This document shows positions 24,156 through 32,423 of a stretch of DNA of 64,000 nucleotides, piece after piece. Position numbers and translations under genes: made by a program. Numbering within the stretch: position 1 is the stretch's first letter; the number at the start of each line of letters is the position of its first letter. The DNA is taken from the NCBI RefSeq assembly GCF_025399795.1, contig NZ_JAODTZ010000022.1, positions 1 through 64,000 on the forward strand. The letters are read 5' to 3'. The notes beneath the pieces were generated by a model. It saw only the letters and a list, made by a program, of their open reading frames with translations. It was not told the origin of the DNA and did no database searches. The stretch comes from Streptomyces rhizosphaerihabitans (lineage in GTDB: Bacteria > Actinomycetota > Actinomycetes > Streptomycetales > Streptomycetaceae).

Positions 24156-25448
24156 ATGCCGGAAGCCGCAGCCATGCCCGTCGACGACCCGCGGCCCCCG
24201 CGCAAGCTCTACCGCAGCAGCGACGGACGCTGGCTCGGGGGCGTGGCGCGAGGGCTTGCCGGGCATCTCGGGCTGCCCGTGGTCTGGGTGCGGCTGATGT
24301 TCGTCGGACTGTTCATGGCGGACGGACTCGGCGCGCTGCTGTACGCGGCGTTCTGGTTCTTCGTGCCGCTCGGCGTCGGCGGCGTCGGCTCCGGCGGCCG
24401 CACATCGGCGTTCACCACCGAGACCTCGCCCGACGGCCGGCGCCGACTCGTGGCCCGCAAGCCGGACAAGGGCCAGATCGTCGCCCTGCTCCTCATGGTC
24501 GTCGTGGCCATGGTCTTCGTCGGCAACGTGAATCTCGGCGGCGGCACGAAGGCGTATCTGTGGCCGACGGTCCTCGTCGGCGCGGGTGTCGCCCTGGTCT
24601 GGCGCCAGGCGGACAACGCGCGCCGCGCCCGCTGGGCGGAGGTCGGCCGCCGTCGCCGTACGCTCACGCTGCTGCGGTCCGCGGCGGGCGTTCTGCTCGT
24701 CACCGCCGGCGTCTCCGGGATATTCGTCCTCCAGGGCTCCGCGGCCCACCTCGGCTCGGTGCTCCAGGCGGCGCTCGCGGTCCTCGTCGGGATCGCGCTG
24801 CTCGCCGGCCCCTATCTGATCCGGATGACCCAGGACCTCTCCGAGGAGCGCCTGATGCGCATCCGCGCGCAGGAGCGGGCCGAAGTCGCCGCCCACGTCC
24901 ACGACTCGGTGCTGCACACCCTGACCCTGATCCAGCGCAACGCGGAGAACGCGAACGAGGTGCGCCGGCTGGCCCGCGCCCAGGAGCGCGATCTGCGGGC
25001 CTGGCTCTACAAGCCGGAGGGCAGCGGCAAGGACGAGGACGAGGAACCCGACACCCTCGCCGAGGCGGTCCGCCGCCATGCCGCCGAGGTCGAGGACAAG
25101 CACGGCGTTCCCATCGAGGTCGTCGTCGTGGGCGACTGCCCGCTCGACGACCGTCTGACCGCACAGATGCAGGCAGCACGCGAAGCGATGGTGAACGCGG
25201 CCAAGTACGGTGGCGAGGGCGGCGCCGTACAGGTCTACGCCGAAGTCGAGGGCAGGACGGTCTTCGTGTCCGTCCGCGACCGAGGCCCCGGCTTCGACCT
25301 CGACGCGATACCCGCCGACCGCATGGGCGTCAGAGAATCGATCATCGGCCGCATGGAGCGCAACGGCGGCACGGCGCGACTGCGCGCGGTGCCGGACGGC
25401 GGCACGGAGGTCGAGCTGGAGATGGAAAGGGCGGAGAAGACGTCATGA
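24156..25448 (+). CDS. PspC-domain sensor histidine kinase (NarL family)
   Basis: 430 residues from ATG 24156. The PspC domain is at the N-terminus (RSSDGRWLGGVARGLAGHL, ~27-45), followed by several membrane helices to ~225. The dimerisation helix holds the phospho-acceptor His in HVHDSVLHTL (~247), a HisKA_3-type H-box. The ATPase domain shows AREAMVNAAKYG (N box) and VRDRGPGFDL (G1 box). It should autophosphorylate upon membrane perturbation. The stop overlaps the start of the LuxR-type regulator gene by 4 bases (ATGA). The N-terminal sensor shares its domain with the protein encoded divergently. Confidence 0.93.
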   Translation: MPEAAAMPVDDPRPPRKLYRSSDGRWLGGVARGLAGHLGLPVVWVRLMFVGLFMADGLGALLYAAFWFFVPLGVGGVGSGGRTSAFTTETSPDGRRRLVARKPDKGQIVALLLMVVVAMVFVGNVNLGGGTKAYLWPTVLVGAGVALVWRQADNARRARWAEVGRRRRTLTLLRSAAGVLLVTAGVSGIFVLQGSAAHLGSVLQAALAVLVGIALLAGPYLIRMTQDLSEERLMRIRAQERAEVAAHVHDSVLHTLTLIQRNAENANEVRRLARAQERDLRAWLYKPEGSGKDEDEEPDTLAEAVRRHAAEVEDKHGVPIEVVVVGDCPLDDRLTAQMQAAREAMVNAAKYGGEGGAVQVYAEVEGRTVFVSVRDRGPGFDLDAIPADRMGVRESIIGRMERNGGTARLRAVPDGGTEVELEMERAEKTS

Positions 25449-26218
25449 GCGACACGAACGAGCCTGTGGAGTCCGGCGGTTCGGCCGGGGAGACCCCCGC
25501 GGCCGCAGCATCCCAAGGCGCCGCCCCCGCGGCCGGTCCGGGCGGCGCCGAGGGCGGGCGCCGGGTGCGCGTGGTGCTCGTCGACGACCACCGCATGTTC
25601 CGTACGGGGGTCCAGGCCGAGATCGGCGAGACCGAGCGGACCGGCGTCGAAGTGGTCGGCGAAGCCGCGGATGTCGACCAGGCGGTCACGGTCATCACGG
25701 CCACCCGCCCCGAGGTGGTCCTCCTCGACGTCCACCTTCCCGGCGGCGGCGGTGTCGAAGTACTGCGCCGCTGCGCCCCGTTGATGGGCGACGCCGAGCA
25801 GCCGGTCCGTTTCCTCGCGCTGTCCGTGTCGGACGCCGCAGAGGACGTGATCGGCGTGATCCGCGGCGGTGCCCGGGGGTACGTCACCAAGACGATCACC
25901 GGCACGGATCTCGTGGACTCCGTCTTCCGCGTCCAGGACGGCGACGCGGTCTTCTCCCCGCGACTCGCCGGATTCGTCCTCGACGCCTTCGCCTCCACCG
26001 ACGCCCCGCCCGTCGACGAGGACATGGACCGCCTCACCCAGCGCGAACGCGAGGTCCTGCGCCTGATCGCCCGGGGCTACGCGTACAAGGAGATCGCCAA
26101 GCAGCTCTTCATCTCCGTCAAGACGGTCGAGTCGCACGTCTCGGCGGTCCTGCGCAAACTCCAGCTGTCGAACCGCCACGAGCTGACCCGCTGGGCTACG
26201 GCACGTCGGCTGGTCTGA
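25445..26218 (+). CDS. LuxR/NarL-family response regulator
   Basis: 257 residues, starting in the ATGA overlap with the kinase gene. A low-complexity Ala/Gly N-tail of ~35 residues precedes the receiver domain with VVLVDDH, phospho-acceptor Asp in VLLDVHLPG (~96), SVS and the conserved Lys in VTKTITG. The C-terminal LuxR helix-turn-helix (~195-257) contains LTQREREVLRLIARG and KTVESHVSAVLRKL. It is the partner of the preceding PspC kinase; targets probably include its own and the divergent PspC operon (inference). Confidence 0.94.
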   Translation: MSDTNEPVESGGSAGETPAAAASQGAAPAAGPGGAEGGRRVRVVLVDDHRMFRTGVQAEIGETERTGVEVVGEAADVDQAVTVITATRPEVVLLDVHLPGGGGVEVLRRCAPLMGDAEQPVRFLALSVSDAAEDVIGVIRGGARGYVTKTITGTDLVDSVFRVQDGDAVFSPRLAGFVLDAFASTDAPPVDEDMDRLTQREREVLRLIARGYAYKEIAKQLFISVKTVESHVSAVLRKLQLSNRHELTRWATARRLV

Positions 26219-26248
26219 CGAGCCGTAGCCCAAACGGGAGCCCGTTGA

Positions 26249-27349
26249 TCACACCACTCGGGTGGCTCCGGCGAAGGGCATCTCGCTGATCGGGGCCAGC
26301 CGTACGGGTGCCGACGGATTGGGGGCGTGGATCATCTGGCCGTTGCCGACGTAGATGCCCACGTGGGTGATCCCCGAGTAGAAGAACACCAGGTCGCCGG
26401 GGCGGAGTTCGGAGAGGGTGACCCGCTGGCCGGCGTTGATCTGCGAATAGGTCGTCCGGGGCAGGGAGATGCCCGCGGAACGGTACGCGGCCTGGGCGAG
26501 CCCGGAGCAGTCGAAGGCGTCGGGGCCGGTGGCGCCCCACACATAGGGGCTGCCGAGCTTCGAGTAGGCGTAGGCGACGGCCGCCGCCGCCCGGGAGTTG
26601 GGCGCCGCGGTGGTGGCGCCGCCCGCACTGGTGGCACCGGATGTGCCGGATGGTGCCACCGGGGCCAGATCGCGGGCCGAGGAGCGCGAGACGTGCTGCT
26701 GCTCGCCCGCGCCACCCCGCTCCACGTACTGCGTGCGCTGCTCCGGGGTGAGCCGCGCGAGGAGTCGGCGTGCCGCGTCGAGCTTCTCGTTGATCACCTT
26801 CTTCTGCTGCTTCAGTTCGGTCTGCCGCGACTTGAGCGCGGCCAGTTCGATGTGCGCCGCGCCGCGCAACTGCTCGATCTCACGCAGCTGTTTGCGCACC
26901 CCGGCGACTTCCGCCGACTGCCGGGTGCCGACCCGCTCGGCGAACGCGGCCCCTTCCAGGTACTGGTCGGGGCGGTCGGAGAGCGCGAGTTGCACCACCG
27001 GGTCGAGTCCACCGCTTCGGTACTGCGCCGCCGCCATCGAACCCAGTGCCTCCCGCGCAGAGTTGAGCCGGTCCTCCCGGCGGGCCGCCTCGTCGCGGAG
27101 TGCGCCCAGGTGCGCCTCCGTCCGGTCGGCCTTCTCCTTGGCGCCGTCGTACTTCTGGGTGGCGACCTCCGCCTCCTCGTACAACTTGTCGACCTTGGCC
27201 TTCACCTGCGCCGGGGACAGCTGGGGGTCGGCATGCCCGATCCCGTCGAAGCCGGTCGCCGTCGCCGCGCCCGCGAGGGCGATGGTGACTGCTGTGCGGG
27301 CCGTGTTTCCGCCGATCGAGCGCTGTTTGGACTTGCGGTGCGCTGCCAC
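26249..27349 (-). CDS. NlpC/P60 peptidoglycan endopeptidase (RipA-like)
   Basis: 366 residues. A secreted cell-wall hydrolase that cleaves the peptide stem. GTG 27349 was chosen because GGAAGG lies 11 bases upstream; the ATG four codons earlier sits directly on that site. A signal peptide is followed by a long coiled coil (~35-215; KVDKLYEEAEVATQKYDGAK and QLREIEQLRG). The C-terminal NlpC/P60 domain (~255-366) has the catalytic Cys in DAFDCSGL, His in GITHVGIYVG and the third polar residue in IHAPNP. The coiled coil suggests autoinhibition or scaffolding, as in FtsEX-controlled hydrolases. It is convergent with the response regulator, 30 bases away. Confidence 0.92.
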   Translation of the reverse strand: MAAHRKSKQRSIGGNTARTAVTIALAGAATATGFDGIGHADPQLSPAQVKAKVDKLYEEAEVATQKYDGAKEKADRTEAHLGALRDEAARREDRLNSAREALGSMAAAQYRSGGLDPVVQLALSDRPDQYLEGAAFAERVGTRQSAEVAGVRKQLREIEQLRGAAHIELAALKSRQTELKQQKKVINEKLDAARRLLARLTPEQRTQYVERGGAGEQQHVSRSSARDLAPVAPSGTSGATSAGGATTAAPNSRAAAAVAYAYSKLGSPYVWGATGPDAFDCSGLAQAAYRSAGISLPRTTYSQINAGQRVTLSELRPGDLVFFYSGITHVGIYVGNGQMIHAPNPSAPVRLAPISEMPFAGATRVV

Positions 27350-27792
27350 GAGGGCCCACATCCTTCCGTGCGACCGCCCTTGCGGGTGCGGTCAAGCGGT
27401 GACACGTCCGGCGACGGCTCACACAGGGGGAGCGGGCCGCCGCCGGACCTTCTCGGCGGTGGTGTCCGACTGCCGCCCCTGGCCCGGGCGGCGGTGGGGA
27501 GCCGGTCACCTGGGGGAGGACGTTAAACCTGGGAGTGCGGCGTTGGTAACGCTATGTGCGGAACTGTCGCTACTGGATCGCCGAGTGACCGCATGTGGCC
27601 AAGATTCAAGCCCCGCATCGCCGACTTCACACAGGGTGATGACCGATGCGGCGAATCCCGGACAACCGGAGTGGCGCCGGTGCTACGGACGACACGCGAT
27701 GGCCCGGTGAAAAAAGGGTGACAAGAGGGGGCGAAGCGAAGGGGCGGCCCGGTGAGAAGGGGCGCCTGGGTGTGCGGTTAGGCTCCGGCCCC
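27350..27792. other. long 5' leader/promoter region of NlpC gene
   Basis: A gene-free 443 bases. On the NlpC strand, a hairpin with a CCC-GCAA-GGG tetraloop tip and GACCG/CGGTC base (27372-27393) sits just before the ribosome site. Another inverted pair, CCGCATCG/CGATGCGG, lies at ~27613-27651. A regulatory RNA leader is possible but no known riboswitch class was recognised. Confidence 0.4.
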
Positions 27793-28146
27793 ATGGACGT
27801 ACTCATCCATCTCTTCGTCGGCCTGCACATCATCGGCATCGCCGCGCTCCTCGGCGGCTTCTTCACCCAGATGAAGGCGATGGGCAAGGGCACCGCCCGC
27901 TTCGTCCCCGCGATGCTGCACGGCGCGCTGACCATGCTCGTCACCGGCGTCGCCCTGGTCGGGCTCAACCAGGCCGACGGCAACACGGTCAACACCTTCA
28001 AGATCGGTGTGAAGCTGGCCCTGCTGATCGTGATCCTCGGGCTCGTCTATGTGAAGCGGGACGACGAGACGGTGGACAAGCGCCTCTTCGGCCTCGTCGG
28101 GCTGCTGACCGTCGCGAACATCTTCATCGCCGTCCTCTGGACCTGA
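27793..28146 (+). CDS. small four-helix membrane protein
   Basis: 117 residues with four predicted membrane helices: DVLIHLFVGLHIIGIAALLGG, a second around MLHGALTMLVTGVALVGL, a third around LALLIVILGLVYV and a fourth at the C-terminus. ATG 27793 has no ribosome site, but TAGGCT ends 8 bases upstream, which suggests a leaderless transcript. The protein has the look of DUF2269-like or related small integral membrane proteins; no function can be assigned. Confidence 0.82.
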   Translation: MDVLIHLFVGLHIIGIAALLGGFFTQMKAMGKGTARFVPAMLHGALTMLVTGVALVGLNQADGNTVNTFKIGVKLALLIVILGLVYVKRDDETVDKRLFGLVGLLTVANIFIAVLWT

Positions 28147-28296
28147 CCGGCGAAACACCCGCGCGCGGGGATGCGCCGGCCTTCTCACCCCCGTGCGGCA
28201 GGCTTGACCGGCCCTCGCCCCCTCCCGCGCGGCGGGCTGACCGGCCCCTGAACCTCTTCGCCCCCACCTCTGCGCCGCGGACTTGACCCGGCATCC

Positions 28297-29277
28297 TCAC
28301 CCGCCAGTCGCGGATCTGACGGCGAGGGCGGCGCCCGCGGCGACCGCGAGCCACGCCGCCACCGCGATCCACAGCAGCACCTGCCCCGGCCCCTTGAGCC
28401 AGAAGACGTCGAGGGCGGCCGCGACCGAGAGGGTCGCCACCGCCGTCATCCCCATCGGGAAGACGGTCGCCCAGCGCCGCGCGTCGTACCGCGGGCGCGG
28501 CCACACCGCCTCCGTGACGAGCAGCACGCAGTAACAGGTGAGGTCGAGCACGAGCAGTGCGCCGGTCGCGGCGCGCAGGACGCCCTGGTCGTCGTTGTTC
28601 CACAGGTAGATGTTCACGTCGTGCGCGGTGACGAGTCTCGCCCCGGCCAGCGCCGAGATCGCGAACGCGCCGCCCGCCACCCAGTGGTCCCCGGCACCCC
28701 GCTTCACCTCCCACACGTCGAAGTGCCCGAACGACACCCCGTAGAGCACGATCCCCAGCCAGAACAGCACCATCGCGGTATGCGCGAGCCAGTCCGAGCC
28801 CACGGCGGTGGCGATCGTCGAGCCGAGCACCGAGAGTCCCTGCGTGGCCACGCAGACGAGGAACACCTCTCCCGCCATACGGCGCCGCCAGTGCCGTACG
28901 ACGGTGAGGAGCAGGATCGGCCAGAGCGCCGCCGACAGTGCGAGCAGGGCCTCGGCGAGCCCCTGCCACCCCAGTTCGGAGATCCGGGTGCCGAGCACGG
29001 TGGTCGCCGCGACCGCGTTGAGCCCGGCCGGCGTGCCGGCCTGCTGCATCCATTGCTCCCGGTCGCCCACCAGCCGGACGAGGAAGTCCGCGGCGAGCCC
29101 GAGCCAGGCGAGCGAAGCGAGGACCAGCGCGATCCGGGAGAGGGTCTCGTGGCCGGTCAGGCGCAGTCCGATCGAGATGATGCCGGTGGCCATGACGGCG
29201 GTCCCGGCGGCGGGCGGCCGCTCCGCCCACCAGGCGCGGAACGAAGGAGTGTCCGGCATGTCCGGTGTGTCTGGCAT
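28297..29277 (-). CDS. TDT-family transporter (TehA/C4-dicarboxylate type)
   Basis: 326 residues and about ten membrane helices. It belongs to the tellurite-resistance/dicarboxylate transporter (TDT, SLAC1-like) fold: the first helix has GTAVMATGIISIGLRLTG and later helices carry FGHFDVWEVKRG and YCVLLVTEAVWP. Homologues export C4-dicarboxylates, sulfite or tellurite; the substrate here is unknown. ATG 29277 was chosen; a TAGCAT box ends 7 bases upstream on this strand, pointing to a leaderless mRNA. The open frame extends upstream into a tandem-repeat array that is probably not translated. Confidence 0.88.
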   Translation of the reverse strand: MPDTPDMPDTPSFRAWWAERPPAAGTAVMATGIISIGLRLTGHETLSRIALVLASLAWLGLAADFLVRLVGDREQWMQQAGTPAGLNAVAATTVLGTRISELGWQGLAEALLALSAALWPILLLTVVRHWRRRMAGEVFLVCVATQGLSVLGSTIATAVGSDWLAHTAMVLFWLGIVLYGVSFGHFDVWEVKRGAGDHWVAGGAFAISALAGARLVTAHDVNIYLWNNDDQGVLRAATGALLVLDLTCYCVLLVTEAVWPRPRYDARRWATVFPMGMTAVATLSVAAALDVFWLKGPGQVLLWIAVAAWLAVAAGAALAVRSATGG

Positions 29278-29327
29278 GCGCCCGATGCTAGGGATCCCCG
29301 GACCGGTTGCCGGCGGGGCACGCGCGG

Positions 29328-29487
29328 GCGGGGTACGAAAACGCGGGGCACCCGGGCGTGGGGAGCGCGAAACCGCGGGGCCGCGCGTGGGGAGCACGAA
29401 AACGCCTGGCACGCGCGCGTGGGGTACGAAAACGCCCGGGTTGCGTGGGCAGGGTACGAAAACGTGGGGCGCGTGCGTGGGGCCTGA
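29328..29487. repeat. ~30-bp tandem repeat array, 5 copies, intergenic
   Basis: TACGAAAACG-like cores begin at 29336, 29368, 29397, 29427 and 29457, so the period is 29-32 bases. Each core is flanked by GCGTGGGG and CGC(C)GGG. It fills the gap between the divergent TDT transporter and pcrA. Confidence 0.85.
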
Positions 29488-29809
29488 GCCGCTCCAGTCG
29501 CTCCACGCACGCGTGCCCCGCGAACGGCGTCGCTCGCACCCCGGCTTCCCCGGCGCGTGTCGCGGGGGCCGCCGCCGGGGTGGGGTGCGGAGGCTCCCTC
29601 GCGTGCACCCGCTGTCACCGTGCCGTCATGTGTGCGGCTTCCGGGTCGATGCCGGTTCCTCCTGCCGGACCGTCACCCGGGGTGACCGGTAGGTCGTCTG
29701 CGGTCACGGGCCGTCGAGGTGTCATGGCCGGAAGCCGGTCCGGCCATGAATCGCGTCACGACTTCCGGTCGAGTTCTCGGGGTGGCGGCGGGCTGTCAGT
29801 GGGGCGGCC

Positions 29810-29815
29810 TAGACT
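29810..29815 (+). promoter_or_regulatory. candidate -10 box of pcrA
   Basis: TAGACT fits TANNNT and lies 9 bases before the pcrA start. A GGAG ribosome site partly overlaps the start region, so the mRNA leader would be very short. Confidence 0.4.
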
Positions 29816-29824
29816 CGGAGAGCG

Positions 29825-32308
29825 ATGAGCAGCCTCTTTGACGACAGCTTCCTGGCGGACCTCAAGCCCTCCGGGGCCCACGAGGACAAACACCCGCCGC
29901 CCGAGGACGATCACGTACCGGAGCAGGTTCCGGACGATCTGTTCGGCGGGAAGTTCGACATGCCGCCGAGCCGGGACGCGTACTACCGCGACGGCGCGCC
30001 CAGACCCGCCGTGGACCCGGCGGCCCTGCTGGACGGACTGAACGAGAACCAGCGCGCGGCCGTGGTGCACTCCGGCTCCCCGCTGCTCATCGTGGCCGGT
30101 GCCGGTTCCGGCAAGACCCGGGTGCTCACCCACCGGATCGCGCATCTGCTCGGCGAGCGCAACGTCCACCCCGGCCAGATCCTCGCGATCACCTTCACGA
30201 ACAAGGCCGCGGGCGAGATGAAGGAGCGCGTCGAGGCGCTCGTGGGCCCGCGCGCCAACGCGATGTGGGTGATGACCTTCCACAGCGCCTGCGTCCGCAT
30301 CCTGCGCCGCGAGAGCAAGACACTCGGCTTCACCTCGTCGTTCTCGATCTACGACGCCGCCGACTCCAAGCGTCTGATGGCGCTCGTCTGCCGTGATCTC
30401 GACCTCGACCCCAAGCGGTTCCCGCCGAAGTCGTTCAGCGCCAAGATCTCGAACCTGAAGAACGAGCTGATCGACGAGGAGGACTTCGCCGCCCAGGCCT
30501 CCGACGGCTTCGAGAAGACCCTCGCCCAGGCGTACGCGATGTACCAGTCGCGGCTGCGCGAGGCCAACGCGCTCGACTTCGACGACCTGATCATGACCAC
30601 GGTCAATCTACTGCGCGCCTTCCCGGACGTCGCCGAGCACTACCGCCGCCGCTTCCGGCACGTCCTGGTCGACGAGTACCAGGACACCAACCACGCGCAG
30701 TACGCGCTCGTCCGGGAACTCGTGGGCACCTCCGAGCACCCCGTGGACGCACCGCCCGGCGAGTTCGACCTGCCCCCCGCCGAGCTCTGCGTCGTGGGTG
30801 ACGCGGACCAGTCGATCTACGCCTTCCGCGGCGCGACCATCCGCAACATCCTCCAGTTCGAGGAGGACTACCCGAGCGCGACGACGATCCTCCTGGAGCA
30901 GAACTACCGCTCCACCCAGACGATCCTGTCCGCCGCCAACGCGGTCATCGAGCGCAACGAGTCCCGCCGCCCCAAGAACCTGTGGACCAACGCCGGCGCG
31001 GGATCGAACATCACGGGCTACGTCGCGGACACCGAGCACGACGAGGCCCAATTCGTCGCCGACGAGATAGACCGTCTCACCGACGCGGGCGAGGCCAAGG
31101 CCGGCGACGTCGCGGTCTTCTACCGTACGAACGCGCAGTCCCGTGTCTTCGAAGAGGTCTTCATCCGCGTCGGCCTGCCCTACAAGGTCGTCGGCGGCGT
31201 CCGCTTCTACGAGCGCAAGGAGGTCCGGGACGTCCTGGCGTATCTCAGGGTGCTGTCCAACCCCGAGGACTCGGTCCCGATGCGCCGCATCCTGAACGTG
31301 CCCAAGCGCGGCATCGGCGACCGCGCCGAGGCGATGATCGACGCCCTCTCGCAGCGCGAGAAGATCAGCTTCCCGGCGGCGCTGCGCCGCGTCGACGAGG
31401 CCTACGGCATGGCCGCGCGCTCCACCAACGCGGTCAAGCGGTTCAACACGCTGATGGAGGACCTCCGTACGATCGTCGAGTCCGGCGCGGGCCCGGCCAC
31501 CATCCTGCAGGCAGTCCTCGAACGCACCGGCTATCTCGCCGAGTTGCAGAACTCGACCGACCCGCAGGACGAGACCCGGGTCGAGAACCTCCAGGAACTC
31601 GCCTCCGTGGCCCTGGAGTTCGAGCAGGAGACCGGTGAGGGCGAGAACGCGGGCGGACTCGCCGCGTTCCTGGAGCGGGTCGCGCTCGTCGCCGACTCCG
31701 ACCAGATCCCGGACGAGGAGGACGGCAACGGCGTCATCACCCTGATGACCCTGCACACCGCCAAGGGCCTCGAATTCCCCGTGGTCTTCCTGACCGGCAT
31801 GGAGGACGGCGTCTTCCCGCACATGCGCGCCCTCGGACAGGTCAAGGAGCTGGAGGAGGAGCGGCGCCTGGCGTACGTCGGCATCACCCGCGCGCGGGAG
31901 CGGCTCTACCTCACCCGGTCGTCGATGCGCAGTGCCTGGGGGCAGCCCTCGTACAACCCGCCCTCCCGCTTCCTGGAGGAGATCCCGGCGACCCATCTGG
32001 ACTGGAAGCGCACGGGAGCGATGGCGCCCGTGTCGGCCGGCCCGGTCTCCGGTGTCGCCGCGTCCCTGTCCTCGTCGCGCTCACGGTCCGCGGCCTCGGG
32101 TGCCTCCGGGTTCGCCACGCGCCGTGGTTTCTCCGAGAAGCCGGTGGTCTCGCTGGCCGTCGGGGACCGGGTCACGCACGACCAGTTCGGCCTCGGCACC
32201 GTCGTCGGGGTGAAGGGGACGGGTGCGAACGCGGAGGTGACGGTCGACTTCGGAGAGCCCAAGCCGAAGCGGCTGCTGCTGCGGTACGCGCCGGTGGAGA
32301 AGCTGTAG
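29825..32308 (+). CDS. pcrA: ATP-dependent DNA helicase PcrA/UvrD
   Basis: 827-residue superfamily 1 helicase for nucleotide excision repair and removal of replication blocks. Motifs in order: Q-motif region LNENQRAAVVH, Walker A GAGSGKTRVLTHR (~96), Ia TFTNKAAGEMKER, Walker B VDEYQDTN (~280), III GDADQSIYAFRGA, IV QNYRST, V TLHTAKGLEFPVVFLTGMED, VI YVGITRARERLY. The C-terminal Tudor-like domain (GDRVTHDQFGLGTVVGV), typical of PcrA and used for RNA polymerase contact, ends the protein. An acidic ~55-residue N-terminal tail precedes the helicase core. ATG 29825 is preceded by GGAGAGCG. Confidence 0.97.
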   Translation: MSSLFDDSFLADLKPSGAHEDKHPPPEDDHVPEQVPDDLFGGKFDMPPSRDAYYRDGAPRPAVDPAALLDGLNENQRAAVVHSGSPLLIVAGAGSGKTRVLTHRIAHLLGERNVHPGQILAITFTNKAAGEMKERVEALVGPRANAMWVMTFHSACVRILRRESKTLGFTSSFSIYDAADSKRLMALVCRDLDLDPKRFPPKSFSAKISNLKNELIDEEDFAAQASDGFEKTLAQAYAMYQSRLREANALDFDDLIMTTVNLLRAFPDVAEHYRRRFRHVLVDEYQDTNHAQYALVRELVGTSEHPVDAPPGEFDLPPAELCVVGDADQSIYAFRGATIRNILQFEEDYPSATTILLEQNYRSTQTILSAANAVIERNESRRPKNLWTNAGAGSNITGYVADTEHDEAQFVADEIDRLTDAGEAKAGDVAVFYRTNAQSRVFEEVFIRVGLPYKVVGGVRFYERKEVRDVLAYLRVLSNPEDSVPMRRILNVPKRGIGDRAEAMIDALSQREKISFPAALRRVDEAYGMAARSTNAVKRFNTLMEDLRTIVESGAGPATILQAVLERTGYLAELQNSTDPQDETRVENLQELASVALEFEQETGEGENAGGLAAFLERVALVADSDQIPDEEDGNGVITLMTLHTAKGLEFPVVFLTGMEDGVFPHMRALGQVKELEEERRLAYVGITRARERLYLTRSSMRSAWGQPSYNPPSRFLEEIPATHLDWKRTGAMAPVSAGPVSGVAASLSSSRSRSAASGASGFATRRGFSEKPVVSLAVGDRVTHDQFGLGTVVGVKGTGANAEVTVDFGEPKPKRLLLRYAPVEKL

Positions 32309-32423
32309 CCCGCGAGATCATTCGCGGCACCGGATCGCGGGGACCTTTGGCTGTCCGAGGACGGCTGGGGGGCCCGGCGGTCACCCGCCCCTCGCGCCCC
32401 GGGACCACGTGCGCCCCGGGTTG

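Noticed and set aside
27350..27560. c-di-AMP (ydaO-type) riboswitch before the NlpC gene
   Set aside because: Only a general resemblance in position and GC-rich helices. I could not match the conserved core positions, so it is listed as a finding and not as a riboswitch.
29328..29487. CRISPR array
   Set aside because: The 30-bp units are directly adjacent with no unique spacers, copies are degenerate, and no cas gene is near.
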